Origin: an uncultured Eubacteriales bacterium
GTDB taxonomy: Bacteria > Bacillota > Clostridia > Oscillospirales > Oscillospiraceae
Assembly: GCA_900319465.1 (NCBI GenBank)
Contig: ONOL01000007.1
Location: 1 to 64,000, forward strand
DNA length: 64,000 bases
Direction: 5' to 3'
Part shown: piece after piece, positions 1 to 10,412 of the stretch
Layout of the letters: each line of letters opens with the position of its first letter
Position numbering within the stretch: position 1 is the first letter of the stretch
Position numbers and translations under genes: made by a program
Notes under the pieces: model-generated
Database searches by the model: none
Told to the model about the DNA's origin: nothing
What the model saw: only the letters and a program-made list of their open reading frames with translations

Positions 1-1
1 C

Positions 2-1171
2 AAAAACGACTACTATTTTATGGTTCTGAACTACACGGACGTCAACGGCAAGCGGAGACAGCCGTGGGTCGCGACGGGACTTCCCGCAAAGGGAAACAAA
101 AAACGCGCCGAGAAGATGCTGATGGAGCTGCGGCAGAGCTACGTCCCTCCGGCAGCCAGCAAGGGAAACGGTGAGTTTTCCACCAATATGCTTTTCGCAG
201 ACTATATGGAGCTGTGGTTGGAAATCATTCGCGGCTCCGTGGAGAAAACCACCTTTTCCTCTTACACGCAGATGGTGATGGGAAAAATCGTGCCGTATTT
301 CCGCGAAACCGGCGTCTCCCTGGGTGGGCTTCAGGCGCGGCATATTCAGAGCTTTTATCTGCATGAGCTGAAAACCATTTGCCCAAACTCGGTGATCAAA
401 GAACACGCAAACATTCACAAAGCTCTGAAATATGCCGTCAAGATGGACCTCATTCCGTACAACCCCGCCGACAAGGTAGAGCGTCCGAAGAAGCAGAAGT
501 ATATCGCGGACTACTACCGTCTGGAGGAGCTGGAGCAGCTCTTTGAGGCGACGAAGGATCATCCCTTTTCACTGCTGATCCAGATGACCGCGTTCTACGG
601 ACTGCGGCGCAGCGAGGCCCTGGGACTGAGATGGGACGCCATCGACTTTGAGCGCAACACCATCACCATCAGGCATATTGTAACAACGGCCAAGGTAGAC
701 GGCAAGTATGAGGTCATCCGCGCAGACCGGGCGAAAAACACCTCCAGCCTGCGCTCTCTCCCATTGGTGCCGGATATCCGGGAGAAGCTGCTGGCCCTGA
801 AGGAGCAGCAGAAGGAGGACAAGCGGATCTGCGGAGACTGCTACGGCAAGGAGTACGAGGGCTACGTCTTTGTGGACGCCATGGGAAATCTTTTCAACCC
901 CAAGACCTTGACCGCCGTGTTCAGCAGGCTCCTCGAGAAGGCCGGCCTGCGGCATATCCGCTTTCACGATCTCCGGCATAGCTGCGCCTCGCTGCTGCTG
1001 GCCAACGACGTGCCTATGAAGCAGATCCAGGAATGGCTGGGCCACAGCGACATCAGCACCACGGCGAATATCTACAGCCACTTGGATTACAAATCCAAGC
1101 TCACGTCAGCCAACGTGATGGACAACATCCTCAGCTTGCCGGACTCCGCACATGCCGGATGGCGCACATGA
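2..1171 (+). CDS. Tyrosine recombinase (integrase), 5' end outside window
   Basis: Site-specific recombinase of the phage/Tn916 integrase family that would integrate and excise a mobile element. The frame is open to the window edge (codons before the first ATG at 20 read KNDYYF), so the true start lies upstream. The catalytic set is visible, counted from ATG 20: Arg near residue 195 in YGLRRSE, HDLRH near 316, LGHSD near 341 and the Tyr nucleophile near 351 in IYSHLDY. The N-terminal half carries the SAM-like core-binding domain. The gene points toward tRNA-Ser(CGA), whose 3' end lies 295 bp downstream, the usual arrangement for an element inserted at a tRNA 3' end. The family call is secure; which element it belongs to cannot be seen here. 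Confidence 0.93.
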   Translation, partial: KNDYYFMVLNYTDVNGKRRQPWVATGLPAKGNKKRAEKMLMELRQSYVPPAASKGNGEFSTNMLFADYMELWLEIIRGSVEKTTFSSYTQMVMGKIVPYFRETGVSLGGLQARHIQSFYLHELKTICPNSVIKEHANIHKALKYAVKMDLIPYNPADKVERPKKQKYIADYYRLEELEQLFEATKDHPFSLLIQMTAFYGLRRSEALGLRWDAIDFERNTITIRHIVTTAKVDGKYEVIRADRAKNTSSLRSLPLVPDIREKLLALKEQQKEDKRICGDCYGKEYEGYVFVDAMGNLFNPKTLTAVFSRLLEKAGLRHIRFHDLRHSCASLLLANDVPMKQIQEWLGHSDISTTANIYSHLDYKSKLTSANVMDNILSLPDSAHAGWRT

Positions 1172-1411
1172 TTTTTTGCCGAAAATGATGTCTACGAATG
1201 GCAGATTGCCCAAGGAGAGGCCGGTTTTTGGAGCCTGTTAACCGCCTGGATCGCGGCTCGGTTATAACCGCTGATGATGTTGTTTCGACAGATTTTTCCG
1301 CCGAAAATCTGTGAGGCCTTGACCATTCCGATACTGCCGTCGACTGCCTTGGCATGCCGGGCTTTGAAGCAAATTTTTGCCCGAAAAATCATGTCCGACA
1401 ATGGCAGATTA
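1171..1411. repeat. AT-rich mini-palindromes between integrase and tRNA
   Basis: This gene-free spacer holds three copies of a small inverted motif, TTTTT-(s)CCG-AAAA, near 1171-1186, 1288-1312 and 1371-1390. The middle copy is a 9-bp perfect stem (ACAGATTTT/AAAATCTGT). The first and third are followed by a related direct repeat ending in AATGGCAGATT (to 1207 and 1410). Such repeats beside an integrase gene and a tRNA are reasonable candidates for arm-type integrase or excisionase sites; that role is inferred. Confidence 0.45.
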
Positions 1412-1424
1412 ATGAAAAAGAAAG

Positions 1425-1461
1425 CCCAGTCATATGGGCTGAAAGCCTTGATATGACTGGG
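1425..1461. terminator. Bidirectional terminator between integrase and tRNA-Ser
   Basis: An 11-bp perfect stem (CCCAGTCATAT / ATATGACTGGG) with a 15-nt loop. It is followed by five T on the plus strand and, read leftward, by CTTTCTTTTT. It can end both the rightward integrase transcript and the leftward tRNA transcript. Confidence 0.8.
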
Positions 1462-1465
1462 TTTT

Positions 1466-1553
1466 TGGCGGAGAGTTAGGGATTCGAACCCTAGAGACCT
1501 TTCGGTCTACAGCATTTCGAGTGCTGCACCTTCGACCACTCGGACAACTCTCC
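1466..1553 (-). tRNA. tRNA-Ser (anticodon CGA)
   Basis: Reading the minus strand gives a full class II tRNA: acceptor GGAGAGT pairing with ACTCTCC, discriminator G and an encoded CCA (1466-1468). The D arm contains GAGTGGTCGAAGG, the anticodon arm is CAGCA-CTCGAAA-TGCTG (anticodon CGA, reads UCG), the long variable arm is GACCGAAAGGTC, and the T arm is AGGGTTCGAATCCCT. A bidirectional terminator lies directly downstream. The 3' end faces the integrase gene, so the tRNA 3' region is the likely attB of the element at the window edge. Confidence 0.96.
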
Positions 1554-1693
1554 GTGTATCTCAGTGTATATCCTGTTTTGGAAAAAAGCAAGACAACACG
1601 CAAGAACGATATGAACTTGTGAAAATTCGATCCCGGAGGATCTCTTGTGCAGTCGGAAAAGTTCGCGGACGTAGTGACCTTTGGGATCGAATC

Positions 1694-1733
1694 TTTCGAG
1701 TCGGGGCCGTTATGACCACTTCGATACACCTCC
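1694..1733 (-). pseudogene. Degenerate tRNA-Ser 5' half (copy 2)
   Basis: The minus strand reads GGAGGTGTATCGAAGTGGTC followed by a D-loop-like stretch and ends in the anticodon loop CTCGAAA, exactly as the 5' half of tRNA-Ser(CGA). After the loop the tRNA structure stops: there is no matching anticodon 3' strand, only a T-arm-like GATTCGATCCC. The leader TAATACGGAG resembles that of copy 3. It lies about 180 bp upstream of the intact tRNA in the same orientation. Interpreted as a tRNA remnant; the cause is unknown. Confidence 0.6.
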
Positions 1734-1885
1734 GTATTAAATTGTGCTTTTGATGCTCCCAAAACATCAAAGAAAACGGGGAGAAAAGCAGGAGAGAAAA
1801 CCGAGAAGATTTCCTCTGCATGATACCCCGGAAGCCTTGAAAAATCAAGACAATTTGTAGCGAGGCTTCCAAAATGGTCATTCGT

Positions 1886-1924
1886 TTTCGAGTCACGCCT
1901 CTTCGACCACTTGAGTAACCCTCC
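1886..1924 (-). pseudogene. Degenerate tRNA-Ser 5' half (copy 3)
   Basis: The minus strand reads GGAGGGTTACTCAAGTGGTC, then GAAGAGGCGTGA and the anticodon loop CTCGAAA. This is 39 nt equivalent to the 5' half of tRNA-Ser(CGA); homology stops just after the loop. It sits 191 bp upstream of copy 2 and immediately downstream of a strong leftward promoter, so it is the promoter-proximal member of the array. Confidence 0.6.
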
Positions 1925-1942
1925 GTATTCAGTTGCTTTGCT

Positions 1943-1971
1943 ATTATACCCAATCGCGCATGAAAAATCAA
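1943..1971 (-). promoter_or_regulatory. Promoter for the tRNA-Ser cluster
   Basis: On the minus strand: -35 TTGATT (1966-1971), 17-nt spacer, -10 TATAAT (1943-1948). It lies 19 nt from the first tRNA half and no other leftward gene follows before the intact tRNA, so it probably drives the whole cluster. Confidence 0.75.
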
Positions 1972-2038
1972 GTGCGAACTGAAGTGCGAACTGCCGATTT
2001 GTTCATATATAATTTGCATTTTTATTTATATATAAATG

Positions 2039-2067
2039 TTGACAAAAGTTACCGGCTGCGCTATACT
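2039..2067 (+). promoter_or_regulatory. Sigma-A promoter of the RHH/clpB unit
   Basis: TTGACA (2039-2044), 17-nt spacer, TATACT (2062-2067); the start codon follows about 30 nt downstream. No CIRCE-type repeat (TTAGCACTC/GAGTGCTAA) is seen here or before clpB. Confidence 0.8.
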
Positions 2068-2098
2068 GGCATCACAGAACAGAAAAGGGTGATCCGCT

Positions 2099-2746
2099 AT
2101 GAAAAAGACCTTATACAGCCTGATGCTCAACGACGAGGTCGTCCGGGAGGTGGACGCGCTGGCGCACCGCATGGGCACCAACCGCTCCAACCTCATCAAC
2201 CAGATCCTCGCCGAGTACGTGAACTTTACCACACCCGAGCGCCGCATCAACGACGTGCTCTCCGCCATCGAGCAGCTCATGAGCCCCTCGCGGGAGCTGG
2301 TGCCCTTTTTCGCGCCGAACAGCTTTTCCATGTCGCTCAAAAGCTCGCTGGAATACAAGTACCGCCCGACGGTCAAGTACGAGGTGGAGCTTTACCGCGG
2401 CGCGGGGGATGCGATCGGCGAGCTGAGCGTGGTGTTCCGCACGCAGTCGGCGGGGCTGATCGAGGCGATGACCGAGTTCTTCCGGCTTTGGAAGAGCATC
2501 GAGGATATGCACCTGCAGCCTCTCACCGGCGCGCGCATCGACTATGCCCTGTATGACGGCAAGTTCGTGCGCTCCCTTGCCGCGCCCGGGCGCGACTGCA
2601 CGAGCGAGGAGCTGGCGCAGGCGCTGAGCGAATACATCAAGCTCTTTGACAAGCTGCTCAAGAGCTATCTGAGCGGGCGGCTCGACGCGCACGAGGTGGA
2701 GGCCGCCTACTTTGCGCACATGAGGAACGCGAAGATCCATATCTGA
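2099..2746 (+). CDS. Ribbon-helix-helix domain protein
   Basis: A 215-residue protein whose first ~50 residues look like a CopG/MetJ-type ribbon-helix-helix: a short beta segment (KKTLYSLMLND), helix EVVREVDALAHRMG, then TNRSNLINQILAEYV. The remaining ~165 residues are predicted soluble and not recognised. RBS AAAGGGTG precedes the ATG. It sits under a consensus promoter and 82 bp upstream of clpB with no terminator between them, so co-transcription is likely and a role in regulating clpB or its own promoter is possible. DNA binding is inferred from the N-terminal pattern only. Confidence 0.75.
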   Translation: MKKTLYSLMLNDEVVREVDALAHRMGTNRSNLINQILAEYVNFTTPERRINDVLSAIEQLMSPSRELVPFFAPNSFSMSLKSSLEYKYRPTVKYEVELYRGAGDAIGELSVVFRTQSAGLIEAMTEFFRLWKSIEDMHLQPLTGARIDYALYDGKFVRSLAAPGRDCTSEELAQALSEYIKLFDKLLKSYLSGRLDAHEVEAAYFAHMRNAKIHI

Positions 2747-2828
2747 CGCTTCCCCGTCTGACGCGCTGAGGAGCGTCGGCGGCGAAGGATGGCAGAACCC
2801 AATATAACTCCTTAAAGGGGGTGCTGAA

Positions 2829-5408
<2,580 letters not shown>

Positions 5409-5539
5409 AGAACGAACCGGGGAGCAGGACGATGCCGTCTCGCGAACGGTGGAATACGGGGCCGGGAAAACGGTCCCGCACGGGCCGCAGGGGCGATTTC
5501 TGAACCGCCCGGCGGGAAAGCAGAATAACGGCGGAAAGA

Positions 5540-5576
5540 GTCAGGCGAATTCGTCATGTGTACGAATTCGCCTGAC
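5540..5576. terminator. Terminator after clpB
   Basis: Perfect 15-bp stem GTCAGGCGAATTCGT/ACGAATTCGCCTGAC, 7-nt loop, then CATATTTTTC. The core GGCGAATTCGTA recurs in the hairpins at 12058 and, more loosely, 14022. The rest of 5409-5752 shows no gene or other signal. Confidence 0.85.
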
Positions 5577-5752
5577 ATATTTTTCGTTTGCAGGGACGCC
5601 GCAGGGCGGTTCGGGGAGCGCCCCTCAGACGGAAGACAAGCCCCGTCCCTGTCATCCCGGGCGAAACGAAGGACAAGTTTTCAGCGTGGCGTCGTACGGC
5701 GATGTGAAAACGCGTGGTTATAACGTCCGCCGAAGGCGAAGCCCTTCCTGAT

Positions 5753-7732
5753 TCATTCGGTAAACGGCAGGCCGCAGACGCCGTTTTCACAGAGGTAATA
5801 GGTCGGCTTGCCCTCCCGCTGCGTCATGGCGGCGGTGAAGGGCGCGGCCCTGGCGAGCGTTTCGTCCCCGGGGCGCTTGAGGAGCAGCGTGAGCTCCGGC
5901 GCGTAGCGCGATGAGAGACCGGCCAGCATCGCCGTCGGCGTGTCATGGACGCACACGAGCTCCTTCGTCCCGTAGACGCGCCCCAGCAGCGCCGTCAGCG
6001 CGAAAGGCGCGGCGGCGGGGTAGTCCTCCGTCCGGGCGCAGAGGAAGTCCAGCAGGGCGTCCGCCTGCTCGCTCGGGCTTGCCTCGCCGGTCAGGCGGCA
6101 GAGCCGCTCGAAGAGGACCGCGGCGCCGCTGTTGCCGGAGGGGAGCGCCCCGTCCCAGAGCTCCTTCGGCCGCTTGATCAGCGCCTCGGCCGTGTCGGAG
6201 CTGCGGAAAAAGCCGCCCTTCGGATCGGCGAAATGCGCCGTCACGAAGTCCGCGAGCGCCTTCGCCTGCAGGATATGCGCCGCGTCAAAGTCCGCGCGGT
6301 AGAGCTCGAGGAGTCCCAGCGCGGTGAACACGCAGTCGTCGAGCTGGGCGGGCAGCCCGGCAGGCGTATCCCCGTAGCAGACGGCGGCAAAGCGCGCGGG
6401 CTCCTCCGCCCCGGCGGTGCGCAGCAGGAAAACCGCCAGCTCCTCCGCCGCCGCCAGATAGCGTTTGTCGTCAAAGACCCAGGCTGCGCGGGCGAGCGCC
6501 GCCAGCATCAGGCCGTTGAAGCCGGAGAGCAGCTTCGTGTCCGTCCGGAGCCGGCAGCGCCCGGCCCGGTAGAGCCGCAGCGTCTCCCGGAAGTCGTCGT
6601 AGCCCTCCGGGATCAGGTTCCAGCGCTGGTTGAGCAGCAGGTTGGGGATGCTCCTGCCGCGGAAGTTCCCCTCCGCCGTGATATCGTAGCACTCGCAGAA
6701 GTGTTTGCCGTCCTCGGGGCCGAGCACGCGGCAGACCTCGTCGGGCGTGAAGAGGTAGTATTTGCCTTCCTCGCCCTCGCTGTCCGCGTCCTGCCCGCTG
6801 AAGAAGCCCCCGTTTTCCGCGCGCAGCTCCCGCAGGCAGTAGTCGAGCGTGCTCTCCGCGACGCCGCGCCAGAGGGCGTAGCGCCCCTCCTGCCACGCCT
6901 CGGTATAGCAGAGCGCGAGCAGGGCGTTGTCGTAGAGCGTCTTTTCAAAATGCGGTGCGAGCCACTCTTGGTCGGTGCTGTAACGGCAGAAGCCGCCGCC
7001 GAGATGGTCGAAGATCCCGCCCCGGTACATCTGCCGCAGCGTGTGCTCCGCCATGGGACGAAGAGTCTTGTCGCCTTCAAGCTTCGCCATGCGCAGCAGG
7101 AACAGCAGGGTCTGCGGCGCGGGGAACTTCGGCGCGGCGCCGAAGCCGCCGTATGCCGCGTCATAAGAGTCGCGCAGCTGCGCGGCCGCCCGCAGCAGCA
7201 GCGCCCGATCCGCCCGGCCGGCGGCGGGCGCGGCCTCGCGGCGGAGGAAGGCCGTGATCTCGGTCCCGGTCTTTGTCAGCGAGGCGCGGTCGCTTTTCCA
7301 TCGCCCGGCGAGCGCGCGCAGCAGCGGCAGCAGGCCGACGCGCCCGCCGCGGCTCAGGCGGGGGAGATACGTGCCGGCGAAAAAGGGCTGCTGCTCCGGG
7401 GTCATGACGACGGTCAGCGGCCAGCCGCCGCTGCCGTTCAGGGCGGTGCAGACCTCCATATAGACCGCGTCCACGTCCGGCCGCTCCTCCCGGTCCACCT
7501 TGACCGGCACGAAGTCCCGGTTCAGGACGGCGGCGACCTCCGCGTTTTCAAAGGACTCCTCCGCCATCACGTGGCACCAGTGGCAGGTGGCGTAGCCGAT
7601 GGAGAGAAAGACCGGCTTGTCCTCCCGCTTCGCCTTTTCAAAGGCCTCCGCGCCCCAGGGATACCAGTCCACCGGGTTGTCCCTGTGCTGCCGCAGATAG
7701 GGCGAGCGCTCGTTTGCCAGATGATTCGACAT
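5753..7732 (-). CDS. DUF255 thioredoxin-domain protein (YyaL/SPATA20 family)
   Basis: A 659-residue cytoplasmic protein. The N-terminus (about 1-160) is a thioredoxin-like DUF255 domain with the family signature [20 protein letters not shown] and a TCHWCHVM motif, a CxxC-type redox pair. The rest has the (alpha/alpha)6-like region typical of N-acylglucosamine-2-epimerase-like folds, e.g. [17 protein letters not shown] and [12 protein letters not shown]. The family is widespread, but its substrate is not established. It is monocistronic and convergent with clpB; the upstream gene on the right is divergent. Confidence 0.93.
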   Translation of the reverse strand: MSNHLANERSPYLRQHRDNPVDWYPWGAEAFEKAKREDKPVFLSIGYATCHWCHVMAEESFENAEVAAVLNRDFVPVKVDREERPDVDAVYMEVCTALNGSGGWPLTVVMTPEQQPFFAGTYLPRLSRGGRVGLLPLLRALAGRWKSDRASLTKTGTEITAFLRREAAPAAGRADRALLLRAAAQLRDSYDAAYGGFGAAPKFPAPQTLLFLLRMAKLEGDKTLRPMAEHTLRQMYRGGIFDHLGGGFCRYSTDQEWLAPHFEKTLYDNALLALCYTEAWQEGRYALWRGVAESTLDYCLRELRAENGGFFSGQDADSEGEEGKYYLFTPDEVCRVLGPEDGKHFCECYDITAEGNFRGRSIPNLLLNQRWNLIPEGYDDFRETLRLYRAGRCRLRTDTKLLSGFNGLMLAALARAAWVFDDKRYLAAAEELAVFLLRTAGAEEPARFAAVCYGDTPAGLPAQLDDCVFTALGLLELYRADFDAAHILQAKALADFVTAHFADPKGGFFRSSDTAEALIKRPKELWDGALPSGNSGAAVLFERLCRLTGEASPSEQADALLDFLCARTEDYPAAAPFALTALLGRVYGTKELVCVHDTPTAMLAGLSSRYAPELTLLLKRPGDETLARAAPFTAAMTQREGKPTYYLCENGVCGLPFTE

Positions 7733-7755
7733 CGTTTTGCCTCCGGGAAAAAAGA

Positions 7756-7784
7756 TTTACAGGGGATCCGATTTGGATTATATT
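7756..7784 (+). promoter_or_regulatory. Promoter of the TPR/DUF4037/MBL operon
   Basis: TTTACA (7756-7761), 17-nt spacer, TATATT (7779-7784), about 42 nt before the start codon. Confidence 0.65.
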
Positions 7785-7825
7785 ATACACAGAAAAACAC
7801 CGATCTTGCAAGGGAGGCCATCACC

Positions 7826-8641
7826 ATGGACCATATCGACCCGATCTGCCCCTTCGATGCGAGCCAGTATACCGGCACGCCGGACGCGGAGCCCTGCGCG
7901 AAAGCGCTGCCCGTGCCCGAGCGGATCGCGCGGCTGGACGCGCTGTATCAGGCGGGGCGCGAGCAGGAGGCCGGACAGCTTCTGGAGCGCAGCCGCGCGG
8001 AGGCCGCCGAGCTCGGCGACTGGCGCGGGGAGCTTGCGATGCTCAGCGAGCTGATGGGCTACTACCGCCGCAGCATGGAGGAGGAGAAGGGCCTGCGCGC
8101 CGTCGCGGACGGGCTGGCGCTGATCCGGGAGCACCGCATGGGCGCCACGGTCTCCGGCGCGACTGTGATGCTCAACGCCGCCACGACGATGAAGTGCTTC
8201 GGCCGGGCCGGGGAGTCCCTGCCGGTTTTTCGGCACGTCGCGCGCGTCTACGGCGAAAATCTCGCCCCGGAGGACTACCGCTTCGCCGGGTTGTATAACA
8301 ACATGGCCTTGAGCTACGCCGACGTGGGGGACGGCGCCAACGCCGAGCGGCATTTCCGCCTCGCGATGCGCACGATCGAGCGCTGCCCGAACCCGGAGAA
8401 CGAGCTCGCGGTGACGCTGTGCAACCTCGCGGAGCTGTACGACAGGCAGGACGCGGAGGATCCGCGCATCCCGCAGTGCATGGAGCAGGCCTGGGAGTAT
8501 CTCAACAGCCCGACGCTCCCGCGCGACGGCTACCACGCCTTCACGGTCTCCAAGTGCCTGCCGACTTTTGATTATTTCGGCTATTTTCTTTATACGCAGG
8601 AGCTGCGCGAGCGGGTGAGGGAAATCTATGAAGGGGCTTGA
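7826..8641 (+). CDS. Tetratricopeptide-repeat protein
   Basis: A 271-residue soluble protein made of helical repeats. [50 protein letters not shown] and [13 protein letters not shown] are TPR-like helix pairs. The ATG at 7826 follows AAGGGAGG by 8 nt and a promoter by about 40 nt; the frame stays open far upstream only because it runs antisense to the DUF255 gene. It overlaps the DUF4037 gene by 14 nt, so the two are translationally coupled. TPR proteins are usually scaffolds; the partner may be the DUF4037 product. Confidence 0.85.
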   Translation: MDHIDPICPFDASQYTGTPDAEPCAKALPVPERIARLDALYQAGREQEAGQLLERSRAEAAELGDWRGELAMLSELMGYYRRSMEEEKGLRAVADGLALIREHRMGATVSGATVMLNAATTMKCFGRAGESLPVFRHVARVYGENLAPEDYRFAGLYNNMALSYADVGDGANAERHFRLAMRTIERCPNPENELAVTLCNLAELYDRQDAEDPRIPQCMEQAWEYLNSPTLPRDGYHAFTVSKCLPTFDYFGYFLYTQELRERVREIYEGA

Positions 8642-9551
8642 CGAGGCGCGGAAGCTCTATGAGGACTTCGGGCGCGAGCTGCTGCACCGGCGCTTTCCCA
8701 CATTCGAGGCGCGCATTGCCGTGGGCCTTGCGGGAAGGGGATCGGAGTGCTTCGGCTTTGACGACGCCCTCTCGCGCGACCACGATTTTGAGCCCGGCTT
8801 CTGCCTCTGGCTCACGGACGCGGACGATCTGCGGATCGGGGAGGCGCTCGCGGAGGCCTACCGGGAGCTGCCGATCCGCCGCGCGGGCGCGCGCAGCCGC
8901 CTCGGGGAAGTCAACCGGGGCGTGCGCCGCATCGGCTTTTTCTACCGCCGCGCGATCGGGAGCGAGCGCGCGCCGAAGGACTGGCGGGAGTGGCTGAATC
9001 TGCCCTCCTGGGCGCTGGCCGAGGCCACGAACGGCGAAGTGTTCCGGGACGATCTGGGCGAGTTTTCCGCGATCCGGGAGACGCTGCTGCACGGTATGCC
9101 CGAGGATGTGCGCCGCAAAAAGCTGGCCGCGAGGCTGATCGCCATGGCCCAGTCCGGCCAGTACAACTACGGGCGCTGCCTGCGCCACGGCGAGGAGGGG
9201 GCGGCGATGCTCGCGCTCGCGGACTTCGTGCGGGAATGCTGCGGGGCGATCTATCTGCTGAACCGCGCCCATATGCCCTATTACAAATGGGCGCTGCGCG
9301 GCATGGAACGGCTGCCGCTGCTCGGTGAAATGCGCGAAGCGCTCAGCTTCCTGCTCACGGCGGAGAACGACGAGGCCGGGCAGGAGCTCAAGCGCGGCGT
9401 CGTGGAGGACGTCTGCGCGGGCGTGATCCGCGTCCTGCGTGAGCAGGGACTCAGCGCGGGCGCCTGGGATTATCTCGAGCCGCACGCCTTCGCCGTGCAG
9501 GAGACGATCGGGGACCCGGCGCTCCGGGGACTTCATATCATGGAAGGATAA
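8628..9551 (+). CDS. DUF4037 (nucleotidyltransferase-like) protein
   Basis: A 307-residue protein of the DUF4037 family. The region GRGSECFGFDDALSRDHDFE (residues 33-52) has the GS...DxD arrangement of minimal nucleotidyltransferases. The helical C-terminal part contains Y-K-W-A-L-R-G-M-E, seen in substrate-binding halves of such enzymes. Start ATG with GAGGGAAATCT upstream; overlaps the TPR gene and lies 12 bp before the MBL-fold gene. The transferred group and acceptor are unknown. Confidence 0.85.
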   Translation: MKGLDEARKLYEDFGRELLHRRFPTFEARIAVGLAGRGSECFGFDDALSRDHDFEPGFCLWLTDADDLRIGEALAEAYRELPIRRAGARSRLGEVNRGVRRIGFFYRRAIGSERAPKDWREWLNLPSWALAEATNGEVFRDDLGEFSAIRETLLHGMPEDVRRKKLAARLIAMAQSGQYNYGRCLRHGEEGAAMLALADFVRECCGAIYLLNRAHMPYYKWALRGMERLPLLGEMREALSFLLTAENDEAGQELKRGVVEDVCAGVIRVLREQGLSAGAWDYLEPHAFAVQETIGDPALRGLHIMEG

Positions 9552-9563
9552 GGGGAGGACGTC

Positions 9564-10274
9564 ATGACCATCCAATGGCTCGGACACGCGTGCTTTGCCA
9601 TCACCCACAGGGGCTACACCGTGCTCATCGACCCCTACAACGCCGACTACACCAACGGCTATCCCAAACTGCGCGTGAAGGCGGACAAGCTGCTTGTCAG
9701 CCACGAGCATTTCGGGCACAACTACCGGGAGGGCGTGCAGCTGTCCGGCAGGCCGGAGTCGGACTGCCCCTTTGCCGTCACGGCGCTGCGCGTGCCGCAC
9801 GAGTTCAAGCTCGGCAATTGGCGCGGCTTCTGCGATGTCCACATCCTCGAGGCGGACGGGCTGAAGCTCGTGCACATGGCGGATCTCGGCACACAGCTCG
9901 ACGGCGGGCAGATCAGCCGCCTGTTCGGGGCGGACGTGTGCATGATCTGCGCGGGCTCCGCCACGGCCCTGCCCTCGCAGGAGGCCAAGCGCGTCACCGA
10001 CGAGATCATGGCCAAGGTCATCATCCCCATGCATTACCGGGACGGGAACCGCGGCGGGCACCGGCTCGAGATGGTGAAGGATTTCACCTACCACTTCGAG
10101 TCCCCGGCGTTCATCCACGAGTACGATACCGATACCTTCACCGTCACCCCGGACATGGAGCCGCAGGTGGCCGTGCTCAAATATCTGGGGCCGGAAGCCT
10201 GGGGCGCGCTCGCGCAGGAGCCGGAGAGGCGGGAAAAGCCCTCGCTGCTGCGCCGTCTGCTGCGGGGAAAATAG
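9564..10274 (+). CDS. MBL-fold metallohydrolase-like protein (UlaG/YtkL type)
   Basis: A 236-residue single-domain protein. It opens with MTIQWLGHACFAI and has the metallo-beta-lactamase layout: SHEHFGH near residue 48, PHE near 80, an Asp in HMADLG near 108 and IPMHYRDG near 155. The central motif is HxHxGH, not HxHxDH, so the Asp that normally binds the second metal is Gly. The three other metal-ligand positions appear intact. It is third in the operon after TPR and DUF4037. Either a mononuclear hydrolase or a degenerate member; the substrate is unknown. Confidence 0.85.
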   Translation: MTIQWLGHACFAITHRGYTVLIDPYNADYTNGYPKLRVKADKLLVSHEHFGHNYREGVQLSGRPESDCPFAVTALRVPHEFKLGNWRGFCDVHILEADGLKLVHMADLGTQLDGGQISRLFGADVCMICAGSATALPSQEAKRVTDEIMAKVIIPMHYRDGNRGGHRLEMVKDFTYHFESPAFIHEYDTDTFTVTPDMEPQVAVLKYLGPEAWGALAQEPERREKPSLLRRLLRGK

Positions 10275-10286
10275 CAAAACGGCCTG

Positions 10287-10315
10287 TTTACAGACGGCAA
10301 AAAATATGGTATAAA
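10287..10315 (+). promoter_or_regulatory. Promoter of the aminotransferase operon
   Basis: TTTACA (10287-10292), 17-nt spacer, TATAAA (10310-10315), giving a leader of about 90 nt. Confidence 0.6.
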
Positions 10316-10412
10316 AATAGCAACAGGAAGGAATGCGCCGGAGAAAACGGCATCGGCGCAGGAAAAAGCAGAATCGGCAATTCTTGAATAAAAATAGGAG
10401 GGAGACGTAAAT

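Noticed and set aside
1554..1693. Additional complete tRNA genes next to tRNA-Ser
   Set aside because: Only 5' halves can be folded. The 3' parts lack an anticodon 3' strand, variable arm and acceptor complement.
5945..7825. Very long plus-strand open frame running into the TPR gene
   Set aside because: It lies antisense to the DUF255 gene, is Arg/Ala/Pro-rich in the way GC-rich shadows are, and has no RBS. Only the part from ATG 7826 has RBS, promoter and TPR sequence.
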